Origin: Luteirhabdus salina
Lineage (GTDB): Bacteria > Bacteroidota > Bacteroidia > Flavobacteriales > Flavobacteriaceae
Direction: 5' to 3'
Length of the DNA stretch: 64,000 bases
Assembly: GCA_025384855.1 (NCBI GenBank)
Contig: JALAHT010000002.1
Location: 310,001 to 374,000 of the forward strand
In this document: piece by piece, positions 43,668 to 52,408 of the stretch
Numbering within the stretch: the first letter of the stretch is position 1
How the letters are laid out: every line of letters begins with the position of its first letter
Made by a program: the position numbers and the translations under genes
The notes under the pieces: generated by a model
The model's input: only the letters and a program-made list of their open reading frames with translations
Databases searched by the model: none
What the model was told of the DNA's origin: nothing

Positions 43668-44648
43668 ATGAAAAAGTTTCTAACATTCACCCTATTTTTC
43701 TTAGCACTACTTGGTTTCGGATATTTGATGGTCGCCGTCTTCGTAAACGATGGAAGTCGTGAACGCAACACCTACTTAGGCGCTTTGGAGCAGAAGCACT
43801 TCCGTATAGAACAATTAAACGAGCCCACCATATTTATTGCGGGTGGTTCTAATGTAGCATTTGGCACCGATAGCCGGCAATTGGAAGAAATATACTCAAT
43901 GCCTGTCGTGAACCTAGGAATTCATTACGGCCTAGGCGTTTCCTTTATAACCAATGAGTTGAAAGCGGTGGTTGAAAAGGGCGATGTAGTCTTCATTTCA
44001 TTGGAATACCTGTTGTCTGGTGAAGGCGACTATCGTGTGAAAAGGCAAGCAAGCATTATTTATCCGGAAGCATCTACCTATTTTGAAGCCGATTTCACTA
44101 AAGAGGTGCGGTCGGGACTAAAAAGAACCCGTAATAATCTTCAATATGTAATCGACCATCATTTGAAAGGGATAGCCGAAAGCGGATATCCAAAGGACAG
44201 CTTCAACACCTATGGTGATATTGTTTCAACTTTCAATAATGAACATCACGAACAGCTTAAAGGAAAAGAGGAATTACAGTACCGCGATTGGGAAGGTGTC
44301 GAAATTTTAAATGAGTTTTATGCCTTCGCCCAACGAAAGGGAGTTTGCGTCTACTTTCTGTACCCTCCCTACCCGCTTTCAGAATTTCAGAAAAATGAAA
44401 CCGTTATATTGAAAACCGCTAATTATATAAACGCCAGACTTAAAATGGACATCCTAAACCGTCCTGAAACCTTTGTGTATGCAGACAGCCTGTTTTTCGA
44501 TATGGTGTATCACTTAAATGCTACAGGGCGTGAAAAACGGATGAAAGCCTTGTTGGAAATAATAACTACCAAAGATGAAATAGGACGATGTTTACAAGCA
44601 AAATCGGAATTGGCCCATTCAATTTCGGCCGTTCGCAACTTGAAATAA
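43668..44648 (+). CDS. Periplasmic SGNH-hydrolase-like acetyltransferase partner
   Basis: A 326-residue protein with an N-terminal membrane anchor (MKKFLTFTLFFLALLGFGYL); the start lies 4 bp after the MBOAT stop, and a longer frame inside the MBOAT gene is rejected. TIFIAGGSNVAFGTDSRQLE holds the candidate nucleophile Ser (GGSN), and DMVYHLNATGREKR near the C-terminus gives the Asp-x3-His-like end of SGNH enzymes. Predicted to transfer the acyl group received from the MBOAT protein to a polysaccharide in the periplasm. Confidence 0.75.
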   Translation: MKKFLTFTLFFLALLGFGYLMVAVFVNDGSRERNTYLGALEQKHFRIEQLNEPTIFIAGGSNVAFGTDSRQLEEIYSMPVVNLGIHYGLGVSFITNELKAVVEKGDVVFISLEYLLSGEGDYRVKRQASIIYPEASTYFEADFTKEVRSGLKRTRNNLQYVIDHHLKGIAESGYPKDSFNTYGDIVSTFNNEHHEQLKGKEELQYRDWEGVEILNEFYAFAQRKGVCVYFLYPPYPLSEFQKNETVILKTANYINARLKMDILNRPETFVYADSLFFDMVYHLNATGREKRMKALLEIITTKDEIGRCLQAKSELAHSISAVRNLK

Positions 44649-44666
44649 GCGGTTTGCTTTCAATCA

Positions 44667-45506
44667 CTATTCCTTAACACAATAAACCATGGCATTCCCT
44701 TGTAAACGACTTTTAGTTGTGAGCTTTTTTAGGTTTTGATTGTTAGAACGATGCTCCTTCACTTCATACACCGAAAAACCGTGCGATAATAGCATTTCAA
44801 GAATAGCGGTATAGTCCGTATCGAAATATGCCGTTAACTCTTTCACATGAATTTCGATTAACAATACGATGCCATCCTTTTGAAGGGTTTTTTCCATGCC
44901 TTTCAGCACCTTTTCTTCTGCTCCTTCAACATCAATCTTAATGAACGTTGGCGTAATTCCAGTGGTTTCGATGTACCTATCGACAGTGGTACACGCTACA
45001 TCGATAGCGTCGTGGGTGTGCTGCAGTTTTAAACTAGCATTCGGCCCAGCTCCTAACGGTATTTTCTCGGTTCCTACTTGATCGGATACTGCTTTATTGT
45101 AAAGCGTAACATTTGTCAGCCTATTTTTTCTAATATTTTGTTGAATCAATGGAATACAGGTAGGATCCACTTCAAATGAATGCACGGAACCCTGCTTCGC
45201 CAAAACGGCTGAAAGACAGGTAAAATACCCCAGGTGAACACCGATATCCATCACCACATCTTTCTCTCCAACCAATTCCATAAAGAGCTTGGTAACGGCG
45301 GGCTCATGGTATCGGTTTTTATCATACCGTGGAAAAAACCAACGTTTTGAATACGCATCACTGACCGAGAACTGAAGGTCGATTGTGGCTAAGGGAAATG
45401 TCCATGTATCTCGTTTGCCATATTTCTCCTGAAAGTTTCCAGATTGCTGAAAATTCCTTTTAATAAATCTTCGAACAGGGTACCAAATACCAAGTGCGAG
45501 CAACAT
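44667..45506 (-). CDS. FkbM-family methyltransferase
   Basis: A SAM-dependent methyltransferase of the FkbM type: DVVMDIGVHLGYFTCLSAVL (SAM site), VHSFEVDPTCIPLIQQNIRK, and TFIKIDVEGAEEKVLKGMEK, the FkbM hallmark. FkbM enzymes O-methylate sugars or other hydroxyls. The start is uncertain: the ATG at 45506 (279 residues) lies downstream of the GT2 stop, whereas in-frame ATGs at 45569 and 45590 would overlap that gene by 40-61 bp. It is the last gene of its minus-strand pair. Confidence 0.85.
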   Translation of the reverse strand: MLLALGIWYPVRRFIKRNFQQSGNFQEKYGKRDTWTFPLATIDLQFSVSDAYSKRWFFPRYDKNRYHEPAVTKLFMELVGEKDVVMDIGVHLGYFTCLSAVLAKQGSVHSFEVDPTCIPLIQQNIRKNRLTNVTLYNKAVSDQVGTEKIPLGAGPNASLKLQHTHDAIDVACTTVDRYIETTGITPTFIKIDVEGAEEKVLKGMEKTLQKDGIVLLIEIHVKELTAYFDTDYTAILEMLLSHGFSVYEVKEHRSNNQNLKKLTTKSRLQGNAMVYCVKE

Positions 45507-45529
45507 CCGTTTAATGAATCGTTTTACCA

Positions 45530-46363
45530 CTAGTTCGTATCTTTTTTGGAAAACCGTTTCACTAGCCATCGTAATCCACGAAGCATCCATTTCTTACTTG
45601 CGGGATCTTTTCGCAAGATCTGCACCAATTTCATTTCTTCGGTTTGCATTAAAGCGGTAAGTTCCTGATGTTGCAAGGCAGTTTCATAGTAGGGTTGAAA
45701 ATAGTTTCGATAGACCTTCATTTTCTCTTCCATCATTAGCGCCGCATTCTTGGGATCGTTGGAAAGCCCATCCATTTGAAATACCGAAATCGTTTCTGGT
45801 ATATGGCGATACGACACTCTTTTGATACATACCGCATAGATGAAAAACTCCCAGTCGGAAACAATCTTGAAGTCTTCAGAATAATAAAATAATTGATCAA
45901 AAAGGGAGCGTTGAATAAAGGCTGCCGGATGCGGAATAGAGCGTTCCAAAAAATACTGAAACGTCAGGGAGTCGGGATACTCTCGTAGAAATTCTGTGTT
46001 TTTTCCCTGAAAAACCATATTGCCATACAAAATATCTTCTCCCGTTGTCAATGCCGGTGCTACACGCTCTAACACCTCAGCCGAATGAAACCGATCGCCG
46101 CTATTCAGAAACAATACGTAATCGCCTTTGGCTTGGCGCAATCCTTTGTTCATAGCTTCGTAAACACCCGTATCAGCTTCGCTCACCCAATATGCTAGTT
46201 GCCGTTGTCGTTCTTCGATAACCTGAGCACTGTTGTCGGAGGACCCGCCATCGACAACCACATATTCAAAGTCGGAAAAAGATTGCCCAAGCACACTATC
46301 CATCGTTTTATGAAGCCCTTCAGCATCGTTATAATTTACGGTTATAATAGAAATTCTAGGCAT
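45530..46363 (-). CDS. GT2-family glycosyltransferase
   Basis: A 277-residue GT-A enzyme: RISIITVNYNDAEGLHKTMD, EYVVVDGGSSDNSAQVIEE, VSEADTGVYEAMNKGLRQA and the YVLFLNSGDRF metal site. Same subfamily as the enzyme at 36964. Its ATG is directly back to back with a plus-strand ATG at 46362, but that plus-strand gene really starts further in. No TAnnTTTG was found for this gene on the minus strand. Confidence 0.92.
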   Translation of the reverse strand: MPRISIITVNYNDAEGLHKTMDSVLGQSFSDFEYVVVDGGSSDNSAQVIEERQRQLAYWVSEADTGVYEAMNKGLRQAKGDYVLFLNSGDRFHSAEVLERVAPALTTGEDILYGNMVFQGKNTEFLREYPDSLTFQYFLERSIPHPAAFIQRSLFDQLFYYSEDFKIVSDWEFFIYAVCIKRVSYRHIPETISVFQMDGLSNDPKNAALMMEEKMKVYRNYFQPYYETALQHQELTALMQTEEMKLVQILRKDPASKKWMLRGLRWLVKRFSKKDTN

Positions 46364-46439
46364 GGATTACGATAGCTCGCGATTTGTGTTTGTGTACAGT
46401 ATGAATTTTGAAGACAGGGTAAATATAAACTTTTACTGC

Positions 46440-46447
46440 TATCTTTG
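46440..46447 (+). promoter_or_regulatory. Candidate -7 element for sulfotransferase gene 1
   Basis: TATCTTTG matches TAnnTTTG and lies 34 bp before the ATG at 46482. It supports the short start and an independent plus-strand transcript between two minus-strand units. Confidence 0.6.
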
Positions 46448-46481
46448 GCGGCTAAGCCGTAAATTAGTCAGCAGCCGTCCG

Positions 46482-47153
46482 ATGATTTCCAAGGAAAAAG
46501 CCTTTATCTTTATCCATAACTTCAAGACCGGAGGAACGAGTATCGAGAAGAAACTCGGGCATTTCAACACCCTTGAGGCCGATGTACAAGACCATCGAAC
46601 CCTACGTGACATCGAACGATTAACCGAACGTTCCTTCTACTTCCGAAAAGGGTTATATGCCCTAAAAATCGGAAAACCCAATAGTGCCTACCGCTTTCTT
46701 AAAACCGCTGCGTTTCCGGAACTTACCAAAACAGAATACGAATCCTTTTACAAATTCACTTTTGTACGAAATACCTGGGCCCGGCTGTATTCCTGGTATG
46801 CAAATATTATGAAGGATGAACGGATGCGAAGGAAGTTCAATATTACCGATGAAGGATTGTCTTATGAAGATTTTCTTTTAACAAAGGTCAATCATCAAAC
46901 CTTTTCGCAACTGCATTTTATTACGGATAGTAAGGGCGCAGTTCCCATGGACTTTATCGGCCGCTTCGAAACCCTTCAACAGGATTTTGATACCGTTTGC
47001 GAGCACTTGAACATCTCAGATTCTACGTTGCCAAAGCTACTGGTCCGAAAATATGGTCACTATACCGAGAACTATACCGATGTTACGAAGGACTTAGTGT
47101 ATTCGCTTTATAAGGATGAAATCGATTACTTTAATTTCGAGTTCGGGGACTAG
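46482..47153 (+). CDS. Sulfotransferase family 2-like enzyme (1)
   Basis: A 223-residue protein starting MISKEKAFIFIHNFKTGGTS. The KTGGTSIEKKL loop binds the 5'-phosphosulfate of PAPS, and FTFVRNTWARLYSWYANIM is the 3'-phosphate-binding segment (Arg and Ser/Tyr). The family sulfates carbohydrate hydroxyls. A longer frame from 46362 begins upstream of the promoter and is rejected. It is the only plus-strand gene in this block, facing the glycosyltransferase gene at 47155 with one base between the stops. Confidence 0.85.
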   Translation: MISKEKAFIFIHNFKTGGTSIEKKLGHFNTLEADVQDHRTLRDIERLTERSFYFRKGLYALKIGKPNSAYRFLKTAAFPELTKTEYESFYKFTFVRNTWARLYSWYANIMKDERMRRKFNITDEGLSYEDFLLTKVNHQTFSQLHFITDSKGAVPMDFIGRFETLQQDFDTVCEHLNISDSTLPKLLVRKYGHYTENYTDVTKDLVYSLYKDEIDYFNFEFGD

Positions 47154-47154
47154 C

Positions 47155-48165
47155 TTACAGTTTCTTTGCTAGACTATCCAACCGGTTGGCCAATCCCTGT
47201 ACCATTTTAGAAAGTTGCGATCGCTTCTTTACCGGTGCCTTAAGGTTCATGCGAACCGGATAGCCAATTGGAATTTTTTTATAGGAATGATAATCCACTT
47301 TTTTAAGATGTGCCATATACTCTTTATATATCTTCTTCAACTTGGGAAAATCGGAAAAATCGTAGCGGTTATATTCCCGTGAAATAGCCTGTGGATCTTC
47401 CGACAGCTTGCTGAAATGATAAAAAATCAAAGAATTGCCATCATTCAGTACGATGTTATCTTCCTGTATGGTGATAATCTCACGCTCATGCAAATTCCAC
47501 GGGGCCATATTATAGCCATAGCTATCCAATACTTCAATATCTTTAAAAAACAACGGAGCCTGTGCCATCCAAAGCTGATCGACAAAATAGCCTTTGGTCG
47601 GTCGATCGTAGCCATACTTCACAACACGTTCTTCCCACCAATCCAGTAGTCGCTTCGCTTCTTCCCGCTGCGGATTAATGGCGAAGAAACCAAGGTTGTA
47701 TATCCCAAACCGTAAAAAGGTATTCTCTTCTGGCTCCAGACCATCACGCGGAATCGGACTCAAAACATGGGGCGTCAGCAAACCGGTTTTGGTTTGGAGT
47801 TTATCATTTAATGCCTGTACCGAGTTGTAGAAATAAAGGTCTGGATCTAAATAGTACAAGGCCGTGGCATTCGGATGTAAATTGGTCAAATACTTGAAAG
47901 CTGTTGGTTTTACCGAAGTGTTCAGCTCGATAATATAGTATCTTTCAATAAGGTCGGGCACATCTAAGGTTTCGATATCGGCTATGGGCAATAACCTAGC
48001 CGGTTTTACCACATCATAATCGATATTGGGATGTTTGGTATCGACCAAAACGATATAAAACTGAAAACCTGGATTGTGTTCCAAAAACGACTCCTTCAAT
48101 GCGAGGGCCTGACCTAGGTAATTATTGGAACAAATAGTGAAGGCAACTTCGGTGGTGCTACTCAT
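47155..48165 (-). CDS. Putative GT8-like glycosyltransferase
   Basis: A 336-residue GT-A-type protein starting MSSTTEVAFTICSNNYLGQA at an ATGA junction with the upstream gene; the frame extends to 48312 but that part overlaps a real gene. ALALKESFLEHNPGFQFYIV and ALYYLDPDLYFYNSVQALND (DPDLYF as the metal site) are typical, with YFVDQLWMAQAPLFF and LIFYHFSK later. Proteins of this type are common beside sulfotransferases and GT2 enzymes in surface clusters. Sugar unknown. Confidence 0.75.
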   Translation of the reverse strand: MSSTTEVAFTICSNNYLGQALALKESFLEHNPGFQFYIVLVDTKHPNIDYDVVKPARLLPIADIETLDVPDLIERYYIIELNTSVKPTAFKYLTNLHPNATALYYLDPDLYFYNSVQALNDKLQTKTGLLTPHVLSPIPRDGLEPEENTFLRFGIYNLGFFAINPQREEAKRLLDWWEERVVKYGYDRPTKGYFVDQLWMAQAPLFFKDIEVLDSYGYNMAPWNLHEREIITIQEDNIVLNDGNSLIFYHFSKLSEDPQAISREYNRYDFSDFPKLKKIYKEYMAHLKKVDYHSYKKIPIGYPVRMNLKAPVKKRSQLSKMVQGLANRLDSLAKKL

Positions 48166-48989
48166 GAAACGGTTTTTTTCAGTTTTCGAAGAATTCGCCT
48201 CGTAAAAGTAATCAGTTTTTGAAGAACTGACCGATTTTCCTGCTGCAATCGACGTACATGCGGATAATACCAAGTGCCCTTTTTCTGAAGTAGCGGATGC
48301 GAAAGCTTCCATCCAAAATATTGCTGTACGTTCGGTACGAAATCCTCGATTAAGGGATGATCGGTAGTTTCGGTGGAAACACCGCCCGCGGCAAAATTCG
48401 CAATCACCAAGTCGATATATTCAAAACGTCCCTTCGCCCAGCAACGGAGGTTGAAGTCCCAGTCGGCACTTTTTACATACCGCTGATTGAAATCGCCTAT
48501 TTCTTCCCGTACAAAAGAGGTACGATAACACATGGCCTGGTGACAAATATTCTGTTGCAACAGTTTTTCTAGCGTAAACGGCCCGTCGTACAGATCGCCA
48601 TCCTTGGCCCAACCGGTATTCCCGATGATTTTGGCATTGCCGTAGACTACATCGGCATCCGTATACCGCAAGATTTCGAATAATGGCTGCAGTACCGAGT
48701 GATGGTGTAAGGTATCGTCACTGCCTAAAAACAGGATCCATTTTCCAGTAGCCTTTCGCATACCTTTATTCATCGCATCATAAATTCCGTGATCCGTTTC
48801 TTGAAACCACTGTAGTGCTGCCACCTCCTGCTTCCATTTTTGAACAATAGCCTCGGTCGTATCGGTAGAGCCGCCATCCATAACGCATACCGAAACGTCA
48901 GCCGTTTGCTGCTCCGCAATAGATGCCAAAGTAGCCTCCAACGTATCGGCGCTGTTATAGGTTGGTATGATGATGGTGAATAGTGGCAT
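48162..48989 (-). CDS. GT2-family glycosyltransferase
   Basis: A 275-residue GT-A enzyme: FTIIIPTYNSADTLEATLAS, SVCVMDGGSTDTTEAIVQK, QETDHGIYDAMNKGMRKATG and the WILFLGSDDTL metal site. Same subfamily as those at 36964 and 45530. It overlaps the next gene by four bases and follows the upstream GT2 gene after eight bases. Confidence 0.93.
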   Translation of the reverse strand: MPLFTIIIPTYNSADTLEATLASIAEQQTADVSVCVMDGGSTDTTEAIVQKWKQEVAALQWFQETDHGIYDAMNKGMRKATGKWILFLGSDDTLHHHSVLQPLFEILRYTDADVVYGNAKIIGNTGWAKDGDLYDGPFTLEKLLQQNICHQAMCYRTSFVREEIGDFNQRYVKSADWDFNLRCWAKGRFEYIDLVIANFAAGGVSTETTDHPLIEDFVPNVQQYFGWKLSHPLLQKKGTWYYPHVRRLQQENRSVLQKLITFTRRILRKLKKTVS

Positions 48990-48997
48990 TTTACTTT

Positions 48998-49987
48998 TTA
49001 TGTAAGTATTGCGTTGGCTTCAAGCAAGTTCCGGTAGGTTTTATCGATATGAAAAAGAATGGGGTGAACCTTCACTTTCGGCCCGACCATCAATTGAAGC
49101 TTTCTTCTCCAATTCGGATCTTTTCCCAATATTCCCCTAATTAATACTCTAACCGCAGTAGTAGCCCTTTCACGCTGCTGTGAATACCTTCCATAACGAT
49201 CGCTATTTTTCAAAAACCAATCGTACAGTTCTAGAATTGGTAAGGATGCCTGGTGCCCTTGGTTTAGTTTCACCATATACGAATGCTTTAACCTTCTTTC
49301 GGTTATATAATGACTGAATTTTAATGCCTCCGAATACCACAAGCGATATCCCATAATCAATACCCATTTGCATATTTCACTATCGTCGCCAGAGGTAATG
49401 GCAGCTCCAGTTCTTCCCAACAACAAGGAATGAAACTTTGCCTTGAATAATTGTGTTAAAATTGTCTTCCGAATAACCAATCCAGCTCCCCAAACAAATC
49501 CCCTCTCCGAAATATCGCCATCCTCGGGTGCCTGTATCCCCACGGCATAGTTCATGGCCTGCTCATGCCACCAATCGGGCGTATCGCCTTCTAAAACACC
49601 TTTCGACAGGCCTCCCAAAGCCCCGATTTTGGGATGTTTCTTCATAATGGAATGTGCCTTCACACTATAATTTGACGCCAACCAATTATCGTCATCACAA
49701 AAAATGATAAGATCGGCCTTCGCCTCTTTAACCCCTGCCTTACGGGCGTGAGAAAGCCCAGGCGTTCGTTCAAAAATAACGTTTAAAGGACTGGCGCTAC
49801 CAAACTCCTTCCAAAGCTGTTTAGCGGTTGCTGCTGTATTATCAGAGGAATTATTATCCACCAATACAACCTCATACGAAAATCCGTCTGGAATTTCTTG
49901 TGCTGCTAAATGCCTCATGGTTTCAGGCAGTAAGGCTTCACTGTTATAGCAACACACGATTATGGACACATCTACGCTAGAACTCAT
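48998..49987 (-). CDS. GT2-family glycosyltransferase
   Basis: A 329-residue GT-A enzyme: VSIIVCCYNSEALLPETMRH, YEVVLVDNNSSDNTAATAKQ, PGLSHARKAGVKEAKADLII and FCDDDNWL (metal site), followed by GFVWGAGLVIRKTIL. The ATG at 49987 is taken; the preceding in-frame codon start is TTG. It overlaps the sulfotransferase gene upstream by 11 bp. Confidence 0.92.
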   Translation of the reverse strand: MSSSVDVSIIVCCYNSEALLPETMRHLAAQEIPDGFSYEVVLVDNNSSDNTAATAKQLWKEFGSASPLNVIFERTPGLSHARKAGVKEAKADLIIFCDDDNWLASNYSVKAHSIMKKHPKIGALGGLSKGVLEGDTPDWWHEQAMNYAVGIQAPEDGDISERGFVWGAGLVIRKTILTQLFKAKFHSLLLGRTGAAITSGDDSEICKWVLIMGYRLWYSEALKFSHYITERRLKHSYMVKLNQGHQASLPILELYDWFLKNSDRYGRYSQQRERATTAVRVLIRGILGKDPNWRRKLQLMVGPKVKVHPILFHIDKTYRNLLEANAILT

Positions 49988-50651
49988 ATCCAAATGTTTC
50001 TAAATCTGATGCGTAATATTCTTCAAGTATTTTTCGAGTATTATCATCTATAACCTCGCGATAGGAAGATCCCTTTTTCTTAGATGCATTCGTTTTCTTC
50101 AACGCGTTGACCGGTCGTATTCCCAATTTCTCCACGATTTGCTTTACGTCTTCTTCCAACGTTTCAAACCTTCCAATAAAATCGAGATCCAATTTCCCCA
50201 CATCATTTTTCAACCAAAAGGTTTGAGGCTTCCATTGGTTATGCGGTGGATTATGAACCAATTTACCCTCCTTTAACAATAGCGCAGCTTCTGCAATACT
50301 CGCATGCTGTAAGGTATCGTAGTCCATATGTTTCCCATAGATTGCCTTTTCGGGCTTGATGGCCGAATGATAATACGATTCATCCATCCGTGCATAATTG
50401 TATAGGGATAGAAATCGACTAAACGGATTGCGAACAATGGCAAAAGAAAAAAGAGCTTCATACTGTTTCCGCCCCAACATCGCTTTATACTCCGAAACCG
50501 TATAATGCCGCGAAACGTCGATTCCCAATAGCTGACTGATGGTCGTTCCAGCATTTTTCGGCACGTGTACAAACACATAATTCGAATCTTTCGAAATATT
50601 ATCGAAATCGAACTCGGGCACTTGTTTTTTCTTAAATAACGACCACTTCAT
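49977..50651 (-). CDS. Sulfotransferase family 2-like enzyme (2)
   Basis: A 224-residue protein. NYVFVHVPKNAGTTISQLLG holds the 5'-phosphosulfate loop and FAIVRNPFSRFLSLYNYARM the 3'-phosphate-binding motif; DLDFIGRFETLEEDVKQIVE is the conserved late segment shared with the enzymes at 46482 and 57047. It would use PAPS to sulfate a sugar, in the cytoplasm as no signal peptide is visible. It follows sulfotransferase 3 after 11 bp. Confidence 0.85.
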   Translation of the reverse strand: MKWSLFKKKQVPEFDFDNISKDSNYVFVHVPKNAGTTISQLLGIDVSRHYTVSEYKAMLGRKQYEALFSFAIVRNPFSRFLSLYNYARMDESYYHSAIKPEKAIYGKHMDYDTLQHASIAEAALLLKEGKLVHNPPHNQWKPQTFWLKNDVGKLDLDFIGRFETLEEDVKQIVEKLGIRPVNALKKTNASKKKGSSYREVIDDNTRKILEEYYASDLETFGYEF

Positions 50652-50662
50652 ACCCTGCTAAG

Positions 50663-51430
50663 TTATAACTCCTTTATCGAATTGACGAACCTTGTGCGCA
50701 CTTCTTCATAAATATGTACATCTACATGAATATACCGTTTGTACTCTGGATTTGTATCGAAAAAATCCTTTACAGCCTCCGCTTCCATCTGCTTTTGTCC
50801 CAACTTGTTCTTCACCTCATAGCTTGGCACTACCTTCCATCCCAATTTCTGTTTGAAAAGTTGCAACGACGCATCGAATTCCTCCATAATACCAACCGCA
50901 GCAAAATGCGACATGATGTTTTCGAGTGCTTCCGAAGCAAGATTCGCACTAACCTCACCATTTGGCAGCGTATCGAAGTCGTTTGCGGTAAGCATTCGAG
51001 CCATCCCATTATCGGCAGCCATTGCCAATCCGCTATCTAAGAATTCAGCTAGATTCATATCCTGTTGGTTGATTTCAGTATACAGATCGATATGACGTAA
51101 ATAATTATACAAAGAAGCCAACCGATCGTAAGGCTCGCGTACCATGGTAAAATAAACGGCCGTATCGCGCAAATAGGCATGCGATCCAAAGAAATGATGG
51201 CCGCGCAACAAATCGATCTTCACACGCTTCTTTTTTGGTAATGCCTTAAACTCGTTATACGAATCGCGATACCGGGCTCCGTTGATGGCAAAAATCCTAT
51301 TGGCATCGTAGTTTTGGTCGATGCAATTCATTAAGGTGGTACCTCCACATTTGTGTAAATGCAGAAAAATATGGGGACCCATTTTTTGGGGTGAAAATTT
51401 TTCGGAAAGTGACTTAAATAATGGCTTCAT
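50663..51430 (-). CDS. Sulfotransferase family 2-like enzyme (3)
   Basis: A 255-residue protein. GPHIFLHLHKCGGTTLMNCI is the PAPS loop, TMVREPYDRLASLYNYLRHI the 3'-phosphate site. This KCGGTT/REPxxRxxSLY form resembles the heparan-sulfate 2-O-sulfotransferase-like branch more than the other copies here, though by eye only. It lacks the DFIGRFETL segment of the other three. Four bases separate it from the gene upstream. Confidence 0.82.
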   Translation of the reverse strand: MKPLFKSLSEKFSPQKMGPHIFLHLHKCGGTTLMNCIDQNYDANRIFAINGARYRDSYNEFKALPKKKRVKIDLLRGHHFFGSHAYLRDTAVYFTMVREPYDRLASLYNYLRHIDLYTEINQQDMNLAEFLDSGLAMAADNGMARMLTANDFDTLPNGEVSANLASEALENIMSHFAAVGIMEEFDASLQLFKQKLGWKVVPSYEVKNKLGQKQMEAEAVKDFFDTNPEYKRYIHVDVHIYEEVRTRFVNSIKEL

Positions 51431-51434
51431 CGTG

Positions 51435-52406
51435 TTACCCCTTTCCGAATATCTTTTTGATACTACTTTTTATTCCTTTTGAAGATTTTTCGGCTTTTGG
51501 CTCGTTTTCAACCTGTAAGTTGTCATAATCGCCATCGCTGAAATACGCTAGTTTTTGGCGATGCTTGGTGCCGGATTCAAGATTTTGATGTTCCAGGAAA
51601 TGTCGTGCATGTGCCAACGCGCTTTCCATGACTTTGCTTTTGTGAACATCGGTTTCCGTTTGCGCTATATGGGCAAGGTTTTGCTCCAAGGCCTTATAGT
51701 TGTAGTACAGCAACGAATCCTTTCCCATATCTCCTTTTAGCCAATTTTTATCGTCGCCGATATGAAACGTGAGTCGTTCCTCGCGTATCCATTGAAAGTG
51801 ACTGCTTAACTGAAGTAGATTATGTGCAATAAAGAGTCCTACCGGACCGGTTCCTACGATTCCTCCCTCTAGCTTCATGTTCGGAATCTGTTCGCGTTTT
51901 ATCACAAAACAATCGATGCCTTCGTGCGGCACCCCTTTTTCGGCATATAACTTGGGTAGGTCGGAAGGCGAGAAAGCACCATTTGGAAGCGTTCTTCGGT
52001 TAATGCAAAGCCCATCTACACCCTGTTGCAGCAAGGTAGCGACTGAAATGTAAAAGTGAGGGTATAGACTGATATCGACATTCGTAAAAACTACGTAATC
52101 GGCATTTGCATGTTCGTAGCCCAATCGCAAAATATCCTCGATATAGGGAAGCTTCTTGGCCGTGGAAAAGGCTTCATGCTCTTGGATGGAACGTGTTAGG
52201 TTCGGTGTTTTTTCAAAATAGTCCGGAACGATGGTTTCATCTTCCGGAAAGCAGCAACTCGCCAAGCGGACTGAAATATCCATATCGCCCTTTTCCGCAA
52301 CATCCTTTGCCCTGCGCATGCTTTCGAACGTAATAGGCTGCGCCATAAACAGGTCGGAGCTGTCGGGTACCTTAACCGGATTTACGATGTGGGTGAAGGT
52401 CATCAT
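51435..52406 (-). CDS. Uncharacterised GT-A-like protein of the sulfated glycan locus
   Basis: A 323-residue protein I do not recognise. The central part suggests a nucleotide-sugar fold: LGYEHANADYVVFTNVDISL followed by YPHFYISVATLL, where NVD could be a metal site, and later CFVIKREQIPNM and GGIVGTGPVGLFIAHNLL. The first 100 residues carry ITFESMRRAKDVAEKGDMDI and ASCCFPEDETIVP. The C-terminal 40 residues are rich in Lys, Glu and Ser and probably disordered. Its place within the unit suggests a glycosyltransferase or modifying enzyme. Confidence 0.5.
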   Translation of the reverse strand: MMTFTHIVNPVKVPDSSDLFMAQPITFESMRRAKDVAEKGDMDISVRLASCCFPEDETIVPDYFEKTPNLTRSIQEHEAFSTAKKLPYIEDILRLGYEHANADYVVFTNVDISLYPHFYISVATLLQQGVDGLCINRRTLPNGAFSPSDLPKLYAEKGVPHEGIDCFVIKREQIPNMKLEGGIVGTGPVGLFIAHNLLQLSSHFQWIREERLTFHIGDDKNWLKGDMGKDSLLYYNYKALEQNLAHIAQTETDVHKSKVMESALAHARHFLEHQNLESGTKHRQKLAYFSDGDYDNLQVENEPKAEKSSKGIKSSIKKIFGKG

Positions 52407-52408
52407 GT

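Noticed and set aside
43587-44648. Longer frame for the SGNH-like gene
   Set aside because: The first 27 codons are out-of-frame MBOAT sequence; the ATG at 43668 starts a clear membrane anchor.
47155-48312. Longer N-terminus for the GT8-like gene
   Set aside because: The extra 49 codons lie wholly within the 3' end of the upstream GT2 gene; the internal ATG gives an ATGA junction and a normal N-terminus.
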